Source: an uncultured Eubacteriales bacterium (lineage in GTDB: Bacteria > Bacillota > Clostridia > Lachnospirales > Lachnospiraceae). Taken from it: a stretch of 64,000 nt of DNA. The notes under the pieces are model-generated. The model saw nothing but the letters and a program-made list of their open reading frames with translations, searched no databases and was not told the DNA's origin. Both the position numbers and the translations under genes were made by a program. Positions 7,884 through 16,567 of this stretch are shown here, one piece after another (position 1 is the first letter of the stretch; the number at the start of each line of letters is the position of its first letter). The DNA lies in assembly GCA_949292785.1 (NCBI GenBank), contig CASFBK010000011.1, positions 1 to 64,000 of the forward strand. Direction: 5' to 3'.

Positions 7884-9898
7884 GAGTAGCAGATATTGTT
7901 GATGAACGATTGGCAAAAAAACTGGCAGAGAACAAAGTAATCGGAATCGATATTGGTTCAAGAACCGGAAAAGCGGTATTACTGGGAGAAGGAAATATCT
8001 ATACCGCACAGATAGGAACCGGATTTGATATGCAGGAAACGGCAAATGAATTGTTAAAACAGTTATTTGAACAATCCGGTTATAACATGAAGGATATTGA
8101 ATATATCGTAGGAACCGGATATGGAAGGGTATCCATGAACTTCCCGGAAGTGCCAAAGAAAATCGTATCTGAGATTTCAGCACATGCCATGGGCGTGCAT
8201 TTCCTGGATGCAGATGTAAGAACCATCATTGATATTGGCGGACAGGATTCCAAGGCAATTAAGGTAGACCCCATGACCGGTAAGGTAGTGAACTTCATTA
8301 TGAATGATAAGTGTGCAGCCGGAACCGGACGTTTTTTAGAAAAAGTAGCAACCATTCTTGGATTTACCGTAGATACCATTGGGGAAGAAGCACTGAAATC
8401 CCAAAAAGAAGTAGAAATCAGCAGTCAATGTGTGGTATTTGCAGAATCCGAGATTATTTCCTTAAGGGCAAGCGGAGAAACCGCGCAGGATATTGCAGCC
8501 GGTGTCCATTATGCGGCGGCACAGAGAGTATACACTCTGGTAAAACGAGTAGAATTAGAGCCTGAATTACAGTTTTCCGGTGGAGTTGCAAATAACGTTG
8601 GAATGCGTCATGCATTGGAAAAAGTAATAGGACATCCTATCAAGGAAACAAAGCTGAACATGATTTATGCAGGCTGCTTAGGAGCGGCAATCTATGCTTT
8701 GAAGTATCTGAATATGGAGGAAGTAGCAGTAGATGTATTAGAAACAGGCAATGATTTTGATACGGAATTCATAAAAGAAGCAGTTGTAGAAGGTCAGGCA
8801 GAATTTATCAAAGAAAATGGCAGGAAAAAGGTTGGCTATGTATGTTCCTATACTCCGCCGGAGATGTTAAATGCTGCGGGCGTGGATCATGCAAGATTAT
8901 TTAAGGCAGGAGACACAGAAACCGTGGCGGCAGGTGAAGTCATGACGAAGAGTGTATTCTGTGATTTGACAAAGTCATGTCTTGGTTCCTTTGCCATGAA
9001 AAATCCAATCTATGATGTACTGGATAAGGTATATACCTTCTATACCTGTGCATCCATGAGAAAGGTAGCAGAGTCCATCAATGACAATTTTGTCAGTACA
9101 GAGATTTATACGCTGCCAAGACAGACAGACCGGGAAAATTCCAGACAGGAATTTCGAAAAGAAATGGAAAACTTCCGTTTAAGTCTGGAGAGATTAAGTG
9201 GAAATACCATTGAAAAAGAAGCCATTCGCCAGCAGATTAAGCTTTATAACAAGGTGAGAGCAGGAATACGTAAGATTTCCGAATTGCGAAAGCTGCCGGA
9301 CCCGCCAATCAAGGGAAATGAGTTCTTAGAGATTACCAAGGCATATTTTTATCTGGGACCGGAAAAGATGATTGCCCTTCTGGATGAAGTATATGACCGA
9401 TTAAGTAAGGTGAAAACGCAGGGAAAACGAAGAATCCGTTTGATGATGTTAGGCGGTGTGGTTGCAGATGGAGACAAGCGTCTGTTGGAAATCGTAGAAA
9501 ATCAGATTGGTGCGAGAATCGTAGTAGAGGATCACTGTACCGGATTAAGTCCATTCTACTATGATATGGATGAGGAAAAAGACCCGGTAGAAGCATTGGC
9601 AGACGGTTATCTCGACCAGGCGCCATGTGCAAGAATGTCACCCATTGAAAAGCGTGTAGAATTTGCCGCAAAGTTGGCAGAAGAATATCAGGTAGATGGT
9701 ATTATCTATGGTTACATGAAATTCTGTCCATGTTATGGAATTACCAAGAACTGCTTTATCCAGAAATTCCATGAAATGGGGCTTCCGGTGCTTGAAATGG
9801 CGATTGACTATTCCAAGAGTGATGATGGACAGATTAAAACAAGGGTAGAAGCCTTTATAGAAGTATTATTAGAAGTTATGGCAGATAAGGAGGGTTGA
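7880..9898 (+). CDS. Fusion of dehydratase activator and HgdB-type dehydratase/reductase subunit
   Basis: Residues 1-280 repeat the activator fold (GIDIGS 22-27, Cys145 in NDKCAAGTGR, Cys184 in SSQCVVFAE). Residues 316-665 are a 2-hydroxyacyl-CoA dehydratase D-type domain (VGYVCSYTPPEMLNAAG, HCTGLSPFYYD, then RVEAFIEVLLEVM at the end). Cluster-ligand candidates are Cys367, Cys390 and the FCPCYG pair Cys616/Cys618; the domain is unusually cysteine-rich. Length 672 fits a two-domain fusion, about half the size of the 1400-residue double fusions. It overlaps the upstream activator and lies 2 bp before the partner subunit, so the three likely form one complex. Activity on a CoA thioester is not established because no CoA-transferase is nearby. 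Confidence 0.88.
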   Translation: MRVADIVDERLAKKLAENKVIGIDIGSRTGKAVLLGEGNIYTAQIGTGFDMQETANELLKQLFEQSGYNMKDIEYIVGTGYGRVSMNFPEVPKKIVSEISAHAMGVHFLDADVRTIIDIGGQDSKAIKVDPMTGKVVNFIMNDKCAAGTGRFLEKVATILGFTVDTIGEEALKSQKEVEISSQCVVFAESEIISLRASGETAQDIAAGVHYAAAQRVYTLVKRVELEPELQFSGGVANNVGMRHALEKVIGHPIKETKLNMIYAGCLGAAIYALKYLNMEEVAVDVLETGNDFDTEFIKEAVVEGQAEFIKENGRKKVGYVCSYTPPEMLNAAGVDHARLFKAGDTETVAAGEVMTKSVFCDLTKSCLGSFAMKNPIYDVLDKVYTFYTCASMRKVAESINDNFVSTEIYTLPRQTDRENSRQEFRKEMENFRLSLERLSGNTIEKEAIRQQIKLYNKVRAGIRKISELRKLPDPPIKGNEFLEITKAYFYLGPEKMIALLDEVYDRLSKVKTQGKRRIRLMMLGGVVADGDKRLLEIVENQIGARIVVEDHCTGLSPFYYDMDEEKDPVEALADGYLDQAPCARMSPIEKRVEFAAKLAEEYQVDGIIYGYMKFCPCYGITKNCFIQKFHEMGLPVLEMAIDYSKSDDGQIKTRVEAFIEVLLEVMADKEG

Positions 9899-9900
9899 AA

Positions 9901-11121
9901 ATGGAAGGAAAACAGATAAATTTGCAGTCTCAGATAGAGTACATAGAATACAGTAAAAATGTACAGCACAGTTATTCCAAAGCCATTGGAAAATTATTTG
10001 ATATGGCAGTTTCCTATCTGAAATATGCAGAAAAAGAATGTGAAGCAGGAAAGAATGCAGCTTATACCCAGGCAATATGGGAAAGCCCATTGTTTTATGG
10101 ATGCGACTGTATTCCAGTTGCAACTACGGAATTAGGAAGATTGGGAAGCAAGCAGGCAATCGCCATTGCGGAAAATCATTTTCTGGTGCCAAAGGAAGCC
10201 TGTTCCATGGTGGAATCCCTGATTGGTGAATGGTACTTACAGAGAAAACGCCCAATTAAGAAAATCGTAGGACAGAATTCATCCTGTGAAGCACAGAACA
10301 TGGCATTTGAACTGGTAAAAAACGAGGGCTACAACGTACACAGACTGGATAATGTGTATCGTCCGCCAGGATGCATGGATGGAGATGCGAAGTATGAACA
10401 GTTGGTTGGATTTATGACCAAAGAGCTGGAAGATACCGCACGATTCTTATTAGATGGAAAAGAACCGGATAGAGAGAAGATAAGAGCGGAGCTGGTAAGA
10501 TGTAATGAAGCCATTGACAAGGTAAGAGAAATCATGGAGCTTCGCAAGAAAAAGCCTTTGTATATCAAAAGTCTTGCAACCATGTATCTATTGACCGGAT
10601 TGGGACACTATTTTGGCAGACCACAGGAATATCTGGATTTGTTAGACGAACTTTTAGAAGAAATGAAAGGCGAGACCAACGAGAACCCGGAAGGGAAAGA
10701 GGTTGTACCAATTATCTGGGTCGGAGGAAGAGGTCAGGAATTTGGAATCTATCATGCAGTAGATAATTGCGGCGGAGCCATTATCGGATGGGTTTCTGAT
10801 AACTGTTATACCAAGAAATATGATACGACCATTGACCCGATTGAAGCAATCGCAAGATTTTACTTAAATAGCCAGAGAGCCGGTTCGGCAGAACATAGAA
10901 AGACATTTATCAACCAGCAGTTAGAAGAAGCAAACGGAAAAGGAGTTATCTTCTATGGCTATGTAGGATGTTCTTTTGGCGGTGTAGAATTTGAAATGTT
11001 ACGGAATTATATGAAGAGTCTGGATGTACCAAGCATCACCATAGAGGGATCCTTCCAGGTGGGTCCTCCAAGCGGACAGTTATTGACAAGGGTCAGTGCA
11101 TTTATCGAAATGCTGACGTAG
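9901..11121 (+). CDS. 2-hydroxyacyl-CoA dehydratase/benzoyl-CoA reductase-type second subunit
   Basis: The ATG at 9901 has GGAGG at 9889-9893; a TTG at 9895 is possible but too close. The 406-residue protein has the HgdB-like layout: SPLFYGCDCIPV near 62-73 in the PPEELL position, CSMVESLIG (Cys101), NSSCEAQ (Cys129), RVYRPPG-like linker near 150-157, and YVGCSFGGVEFEM (Cys357) followed by TRVSAFIEM at the end. Cys101, Cys129 and Cys357 are the expected three cluster ligands. Together with the fused subunit it would supply a heterodimeric cluster site energised by the activators. The substrate is unknown. Close relation to double-cubane-cluster proteins rather than true dehydratases is possible. 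Confidence 0.85.
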   Translation: MEGKQINLQSQIEYIEYSKNVQHSYSKAIGKLFDMAVSYLKYAEKECEAGKNAAYTQAIWESPLFYGCDCIPVATTELGRLGSKQAIAIAENHFLVPKEACSMVESLIGEWYLQRKRPIKKIVGQNSSCEAQNMAFELVKNEGYNVHRLDNVYRPPGCMDGDAKYEQLVGFMTKELEDTARFLLDGKEPDREKIRAELVRCNEAIDKVREIMELRKKKPLYIKSLATMYLLTGLGHYFGRPQEYLDLLDELLEEMKGETNENPEGKEVVPIIWVGGRGQEFGIYHAVDNCGGAIIGWVSDNCYTKKYDTTIDPIEAIARFYLNSQRAGSAEHRKTFINQQLEEANGKGVIFYGYVGCSFGGVEFEMLRNYMKSLDVPSITIEGSFQVGPPSGQLLTRVSAFIEMLT

Positions 11122-11176
11122 ATAAGGGAACTGGTAGAAATACGAAACATACACATCACAAGAGGAGGAAACAATT

Positions 11177-12205
11177 ATGAGAAGTAAAATGTTGAAAAAG
11201 GCAGTGTTGAGTTTACTGCTAGTAGGAATGTTAGGAACCACTATGTTGGGATGTGGTTCTGACGCTCAGAAGACAGATAGTTCTGGTGCAAAAAAGAACA
11301 CATCGGAATCGGAAAAAGAAGAAATCAACATTGTCATTGGTGACCAGGCAAAGTATTTTACGTTTAAGGTAGCACAAGAGCAGGGATTATTTGAAAAGGA
11401 ATTTGCAGATGACAATATTACAGTAACTGTTGAAAATTTTGTAGATGGAACCTCAGAGTTAGAAGCATTTTCCGCAGGGGCACTGGATTTTGCAATTATT
11501 GGTGACCAGCCGGCTGTTTCTGCCATTTCGAATGGTTCTCCATTAACCATTGTTGGAGCATATTGTTCTAATTCGAAAGGATATGTACTTTGTGCAGCAG
11601 ATGGTTCTGGTATTGAGAGTGTTGCAGATTTAAAAGGCAAGAAGGTAGCAGCAACTTCTGGAACCGCATTACATCAGTTGTTACTTCTGATGTTAGAAAA
11701 TGAAGGAATGACCATTAATGATATTGAATATTACTCCATGAACAGCACAGAGTATTTACCAGCAGTAGCTTCCGGTGATATTGATGCAGTTGTAGTAACA
11801 GAACCGGAACGAACCAATGCAATAAATGAATATAACATGTATCAGGTCTGTGATGCTTCCGAATATAAAACAATTATCAATGTCATTTTAGCAGGAAATG
11901 AATTTTTGGAAGAACATCCGGATGTGGCTGTAAGAATGATGAAAGTATTCGAGGAAGCAAATACATGGGTAAAAGAAAATAAAGAAGAAGCAATTGATAT
12001 TGTAGCAGAGAGCGGAGAAGTTCCAAGGGAAACCTTAGAATCCATTTATGATACCACAGAGTTCAGTACGGTATTCAGTGATGAGCAGGTAGATTCGCTG
12101 ATGAAAACAGTAGATTTTCTTTATAATCAGGAAGTGCTTTTGACAAAGCCGGAGCTGGAAGATTTATTTGATGACACATATTTAAAGGAAGCAGGAATTA
12201 TGTAA
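11177..12205 (+). CDS. ABC transporter substrate-binding lipoprotein, NitT/TauT (SsuA) type
   Basis: This 342-residue lipoprotein has a signal peptide with lipobox MLGC (Cys26) followed by a Ser/Lys/Glu linker. The mature part has the NMT1/SsuA-like pattern: GDQAKYFTFKVAQEQGLF, GALDFAIIGDQPAVSAISNG, DLKGKKVAATSGTALHQLL, SGDIDAVVVTEPE. These proteins capture nitrate, sulfonates, taurine, thiamine-precursor pyrimidines or other small organics. GAGGAGG at 11162-11168 precedes the ATG. It follows the dehydratase genes by 55 bp and precedes its permease by 19 bp. The ligand cannot be read from sequence, but it is probably the substrate, or a precursor, of the reductase system upstream. Confidence 0.9.
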   Translation: MRSKMLKKAVLSLLLVGMLGTTMLGCGSDAQKTDSSGAKKNTSESEKEEINIVIGDQAKYFTFKVAQEQGLFEKEFADDNITVTVENFVDGTSELEAFSAGALDFAIIGDQPAVSAISNGSPLTIVGAYCSNSKGYVLCAADGSGIESVADLKGKKVAATSGTALHQLLLLMLENEGMTINDIEYYSMNSTEYLPAVASGDIDAVVVTEPERTNAINEYNMYQVCDASEYKTIINVILAGNEFLEEHPDVAVRMMKVFEEANTWVKENKEEAIDIVAESGEVPRETLESIYDTTEFSTVFSDEQVDSLMKTVDFLYNQEVLLTKPELEDLFDDTYLKEAGIM

Positions 12206-12224
12206 TATTGTAAAGGAGACGCTT

Positions 12225-13031
12225 ATGAATGAAAGTAAAATAGATCATTTTTACAGGAAAATTATCAGCAGATTTAATTTGAAATCCATGTTGTTGGTAG
12301 TGGTTCCGCCGATTCTATTGATTATGTTTTGGCAATATGCGGCAGATGTGGGCTGGTTAAGTCCACATATCCTGCCGGCTCCCAGTAAGATATGGGATGC
12401 ATTTGTGTCATTTTGGACAGACCATACTTATCAGGATTATTTTCTGATAAGTGCACAGAGAGTATTAAAGGGATTTGCAATCGGTGTGGTAATTGGCTTG
12501 TTTCTTGGAATTGTTATGGCGATATTTTCGGCAGTAAATAGTGCGCTAAGTGTTATTACAGGAATTCTAAGACCGATTCCTATGGTAGGATGGCTTCCTA
12601 TTGTATTAATCTGGATGGGAATTGGTGAGAACTCTAAGGTGGCAGTTATTACTATCGGATGTTTCTGGTCGGTATTTATTAATACAATGGATGGAATCAA
12701 GGGTGTGAATAATCAGTACCTGGAGGTTGCAAAAATACTGGAAAAAGGTCAGATTACTACATTAACAAAGGTGATATTACCAGCATCCCTGCCAAGCATT
12801 TTAACAGGAATAAGACTTGGATTTGCCAATGCATGGCGAGGTGTAGTATCCGCGGAAATGTTAGGTGCTGCTTCCGGTATCGGATATATGATTGCATATG
12901 CAAGAAATATTTCACGTATGGACATTATGATGATAGGCTTACTGACCATAGGTATTGTAGGATGTTTACTGGATATTGTGGTAATTGCGATTCAGGACCG
13001 GATATTGAAATGGTATTCAAATAAGAGATAG
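12225..13031 (+). CDS. ABC transporter permease, SsuC/TauC type
   Basis: This 268-residue inner-membrane protein has about six hydrophobic segments and the EAA coupling loop (EVAKILEKGQITTLTKVILP...PSILTGIRLGF) typical of the nitrate/sulfonate/taurine importers. HILPAPSKIWDAF near the N-terminus is also characteristic. AAGGAGA precedes the ATG. It sits between the binding protein and the ATPase with gaps of 19 and 13 bp, so the three form a full importer. Confidence 0.93.
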   Translation: MNESKIDHFYRKIISRFNLKSMLLVVVPPILLIMFWQYAADVGWLSPHILPAPSKIWDAFVSFWTDHTYQDYFLISAQRVLKGFAIGVVIGLFLGIVMAIFSAVNSALSVITGILRPIPMVGWLPIVLIWMGIGENSKVAVITIGCFWSVFINTMDGIKGVNNQYLEVAKILEKGQITTLTKVILPASLPSILTGIRLGFANAWRGVVSAEMLGAASGIGYMIAYARNISRMDIMMIGLLTIGIVGCLLDIVVIAIQDRILKWYSNKR

Positions 13032-13044
13032 AGGAGGATACGAA

Positions 13045-13815
13045 ATGGGAAAAGAAGAAAATAGTATCCGCAGCAAATCAGTTGAAATTAAGCATGTATA
13101 TAAGACCTATGATTTAAAAGGACAAAAACTGAATGTTCTTGAGGATGTGAACTTGTCTATTAAAGCGGGTGAGTTTGTCAGCATTGTAGGTCAGAGTGGA
13201 TGTGGAAAAAGTACGCTTTTAAGGCAGATTTCGGGATTGGAGCTTCCAACGAGCGGAGAGGTCTGTCTTGGAGATAAAAAGATTACAAAGCCTTCTCTGG
13301 AATGCGGTATGATTTTCCAGGAAGCAAGATTATTTCCGTGGTTGAATGTGGAGAAGAATGTGAGGTTTGGGCTTCCAAAAAAGAAGCAGAATGGGGAAAA
13401 GGATCTTGTGGCAGAAAATATTGGACTGGTAGGATTAAAAGGATTCGAAAAAGCGCTTCCCATGCAGCTTTCCGGAGGAATGCAGCAGCGGTGCAGCATT
13501 GCAAGAGCGTTGGTAAACAATCCATCCGTATTATTGCTGGATGAACCTTTTGGTGCATTGGATGCATTTACGAAAATTAACATGCAAAAAGAGATTATGC
13601 GAATCTGGGAAGTGGAGCATACTACGATGATTTTGGTAACACATGATATTGATGAAGCTGTATATTTAAGTGACAGAATTATCGTAATGGGAAAAAATCC
13701 GGGAACCATTCGCAAAATCATTAACGTGGATCTGCCAAGAGAAAGAGACCGTACTTCTGCAGAGTTTATCAAGGTCAGAAAAGAAGTATTTGACGGTATT
13801 TTTTATCTGGATTAG
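13045..13815 (+). CDS. ABC transporter ATPase, SsuB/TauB type
   Basis: This 256-residue nucleotide-binding subunit has Walker A GQSGCGKST (49-57), Q-loop IFQEARLFPWL, signature LSGGMQQR (142-149), Walker B VLLLDEP (162-168) with the D-loop GALD and a switch His in THDIDEA. It drives the importer encoded just upstream; all parts are complete. Confidence 0.95.
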   Translation: MGKEENSIRSKSVEIKHVYKTYDLKGQKLNVLEDVNLSIKAGEFVSIVGQSGCGKSTLLRQISGLELPTSGEVCLGDKKITKPSLECGMIFQEARLFPWLNVEKNVRFGLPKKKQNGEKDLVAENIGLVGLKGFEKALPMQLSGGMQQRCSIARALVNNPSVLLLDEPFGALDAFTKINMQKEIMRIWEVEHTTMILVTHDIDEAVYLSDRIIVMGKNPGTIRKIINVDLPRERDRTSAEFIKVRKEVFDGIFYLD

Positions 13816-13842
13816 TTCAGACAGAAGAAAAGAGGAAAGCCT

Positions 13843-14718
13843 ATGAATATTCAGCATCTGCTTTATTTTAAAACAATTTCAAAATATGAAAATATATCAA
13901 AGGCGGCGCAGGAATTACTGATTGCCCAGCCGGCATTAAGTAAGATTCTAAGAAGCCTGGAGGAGGAAGTGGGTGTGCCCCTGTTTGACCGTGTGGGAAA
14001 GAAGATAAGTCTGAATCCAAATGGCGAGAGTTTTTTGAAACATACGGAGAAAATATTACAGGAATATGATGACATGCTTTCTGAATTGAATTTGGAAAAA
14101 AAGAAAAATGATGCGGTACGATTGTCGGCAAAAGTAGCAACCCTGCTTTTGCCAGATATTATATTTGAATTTAAAAAGCAGTATCCGGAAATTGCGGTGA
14201 ATTTCACCAGAAATACCACAATGGATATTGATATGGAGCGGTTTGATTTGGTAATTTTAGATTCCACCAGACCGCCGGAACGGAAAAATGCCTGTGTTCT
14301 TTTAGAAGAGGAATGTCTGATTGCATTACATAAGGGGCATCCTCTTGCAGCCAAACAGAAAATAGAGCTAAATGAGCTGGAGAAAGAAAAGTTTATCATT
14401 CCTCATCAGGGAATGCCTATGGCAGAAATTGCAGAGATTGCCTGTCATAGAGTAGGATTTCAGCCGGAAATACTAATGGAATGTGATAGCAGACTGACCT
14501 TGTTTTCTTTTGTGGAGGGTCGGATGGGTGTGGCACTGGTGCCAAAATACACGTGGAAGTGTGAGGGAGCAGAGGATATTGTATTTCGTTCCATTGCAGA
14601 TATTGAGTGTAAACGATATATCAATTTGTACTGGAATGAGAATTCCATGCAGCAGGAAACGGTTGTATTGTTTCTAAATCATTTAAAAAAAATTTTTAAA
14701 AGCTTAATAGAGCAATAG
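13843..14718 (+). CDS. LysR-family transcriptional regulator
   Basis: This 291-residue protein has the N-terminal winged helix-turn-helix (QHLLYFKTISKYENISKAAQ, then AQPALSKILRSLEEEVGVPL) and a periplasmic-binding-type effector domain. AGGAAAG lies before the ATG. It is encoded in the same direction and inside the operon rather than divergently, so it may act on the operon promoter near 6800 and autoregulate. The effector could be the imported ligand. Confidence 0.92.
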   Translation: MNIQHLLYFKTISKYENISKAAQELLIAQPALSKILRSLEEEVGVPLFDRVGKKISLNPNGESFLKHTEKILQEYDDMLSELNLEKKKNDAVRLSAKVATLLLPDIIFEFKKQYPEIAVNFTRNTTMDIDMERFDLVILDSTRPPERKNACVLLEEECLIALHKGHPLAAKQKIELNELEKEKFIIPHQGMPMAEIAEIACHRVGFQPEILMECDSRLTLFSFVEGRMGVALVPKYTWKCEGAEDIVFRSIADIECKRYINLYWNENSMQQETVVLFLNHLKKIFKSLIEQ

Positions 14719-14733
14719 AAAATGGAGGTGCCT

Positions 14734-15366
14734 ATGGATAATTATGTAATTACCATTGCGAGGGGATTTGGCAGTGGCGGAAAACAGATTGGAAGTCAGT
14801 TAGCCAAGGAACTTGGAATCCACTGCTATGAGAATAGAATACTGACGCTGGCGTCTGAATTAAGCGGAGTAGATGAGACAAGATTCATGGGAGTGGATGA
14901 GCGGCTGAGAGGAAAAACACTGTTAGATAAAATGCGTGGGTTGCCAAGAGCTTTTGCGCCAAAGCCGGAAAAAAAGTTTATTTCAGATGATAAGTTATTT
15001 GAATACCAAAAAGAAATTATTTTAAGACTGGCAAAGGAGGAATCCTGTGTCATTATTGGAAAGTGTGCAGATTACATATTGAAGGATTTTGATAATGTAT
15101 TTAGTGTATATATCGAAGCGCCGAGGGCATTTTGCCTGAAACGGATTATGGACAGAATGGATATATCAGCAGAGGAAGCTACCCTGGCAATTACATCTAC
15201 CGATAAGTACAGAAGTGATTATTATAAATATTATACTGGAGGAAATTACTGGACCAATCCGGTCAATTATGACATTACCCTGAATAGTGAAAGAATGGGA
15301 ATTGAGAATTGTGTGGAAATGATAAAACAGGGAATAAAAATAAAATTAGGAGTAGAAAGCCGGTGA
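14734..15366 (+). CDS. Cytidylate-kinase-like family protein
   Basis: The ATG at 14734 is preferred because GGAGGTG lies at 14724-14730 and overlaps the alternative ATG at 14722. The ~210-residue product begins ITIARGFGSGGKQIGSQLAK, a P-loop variant (GSGGKQIG) of the nucleotide/cytidylate-kinase-like family common in Lachnospiraceae, followed by YENRILTLASELSG and a lid region with Arg/Lys clusters. A YYKYYTGGNYW block is typical. The real substrate of this family is not established. Its place between a regulator and an aminotransferase gives no firm clue. Confidence 0.82.
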   Translation: MDNYVITIARGFGSGGKQIGSQLAKELGIHCYENRILTLASELSGVDETRFMGVDERLRGKTLLDKMRGLPRAFAPKPEKKFISDDKLFEYQKEIILRLAKEESCVIIGKCADYILKDFDNVFSVYIEAPRAFCLKRIMDRMDISAEEATLAITSTDKYRSDYYKYYTGGNYWTNPVNYDITLNSERMGIENCVEMIKQGIKIKLGVESR

Positions 15367-15370
15367 ACCT

Positions 15371-16483
15371 ATGATTGAACATTTAGTGACGAAACCTATC
15401 TGTATGGTGGAGCCTACCTATGTATTAGGTGGAAAATCTATTGAGGAAACAAAACAAAAATACCATCTGGAGTATGCCCACAGACTCCTTGCAAATGAAA
15501 ATCAGCTTGGAATTTCTCCAAAGGCGGCAGAAGCCATTGCAAAAGCGGCAGTAGAGAGTGGAAATACTTATCCGGATACCAATGCCACTGCGCTTCGCAA
15601 AAAGCTTGCAGAGGAGCTTTCTTTTGAAAAGTATGGGCTTGGAATCGAAAACCTGAATATTGCTTCGGGAGCAGAGCATGCCTTAAATGTCATTATGGAG
15701 ATTTTTTTAAAGGAAGGAGATGAGGTGCTGATTTCAGCCCCTTCCTACAGTGGCTATAACCGCACCATTGCAAGAGCAGGTGGAGTGAAAAAGACCGTTC
15801 CTTATAAGGAGGACAATCACTGCGATTTTGATGGATTATTGAACGCTATCACAGAGAAAACAAAAATTGTCATTGTCTGTAATCCCAACAATCCTACAGG
15901 AGTGTATGAATCTCAGGAAGATGTATATGAATTTGCGAAAAGATTCCCTAAGGATAAAATACTGATTATAGACGAAGCCTATATCCACTTTGCTCCGGGA
16001 GGACTGGAAAAGTCCATGTATCAGAAGATTTCGGATGACATTAACATGTTAGTGGTACATACCTTTTCCAAAATCTATGGAATGGCAGGTGTCCGTGTCG
16101 GCTATGTTATCAGCAATAAAGAGATTTCTGCTTATATCCGGCGTTATGGTGGAGTGCGCATGAGCAATGTACAGTTAGCGGCAGCTATGGCGGCACTGGA
16201 TGATACCGAATTTTATGAGAAGAGCCTGAAAGTGGTAGAAGAGGGGCGGGCTTACCTGATAGATGAGTTACGAAATCTTGGATATGAGCCTTATGAAAGT
16301 GCCGGGAACTTCGTGTTCTGCGACTTAAAGGCAGAAGCAAAATGGCTGGATGAAGAGTTCATGAAACGTGGTATTCTTATCCGAACCAATTTGGAATATC
16401 CAAGAATTTCAGTGGGAACCATGGAGCAAAACCGCCTGTTTATTGAGGCGCTAAAGGAGATTCGGGAATTGGTGGAAAAGTAG
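15371..16483 (+). CDS. PLP-dependent class I/II aminotransferase, HisC-like
   Basis: This 370-residue fold-type I aminotransferase has LLANENQLG near the N-terminus, SAPSYSGYNRT, CNPNNPTG (substrate/PLP contact), IIDEAYIHF, and the Schiff-base lysine in HTFSKIYGMAGVRVGY. R-rich C-terminus (ILIRTNLEYPRISVG) holds the carboxylate-binding Arg. No histidine genes are nearby, so a histidinol-phosphate role is unlikely. Next to a 2-hydroxyacid dehydrogenase and dehydratase-type enzymes, it could convert an amino acid to its 2-oxoacid. The gap to the previous gene is only 4 bp. Confidence 0.88.
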   Translation: MIEHLVTKPICMVEPTYVLGGKSIEETKQKYHLEYAHRLLANENQLGISPKAAEAIAKAAVESGNTYPDTNATALRKKLAEELSFEKYGLGIENLNIASGAEHALNVIMEIFLKEGDEVLISAPSYSGYNRTIARAGGVKKTVPYKEDNHCDFDGLLNAITEKTKIVIVCNPNNPTGVYESQEDVYEFAKRFPKDKILIIDEAYIHFAPGGLEKSMYQKISDDINMLVVHTFSKIYGMAGVRVGYVISNKEISAYIRRYGGVRMSNVQLAAAMAALDDTEFYEKSLKVVEEGRAYLIDELRNLGYEPYESAGNFVFCDLKAEAKWLDEEFMKRGILIRTNLEYPRISVGTMEQNRLFIEALKEIRELVEK

Positions 16484-16567
16484 AAAATATGCTTTTGACA
16501 GAAGTTGATTACGGCATATCTGGTGTATTGTTTTAGAAGAAAAAGAGAAAAGACAGGAGTCAGTGAA

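Noticed and set aside
13191-13772. 193-residue minus-strand frame opposite the ABC ATPase
   Set aside because: It is an antisense shadow of a gene with complete Walker and signature motifs, and has no ribosome binding site.
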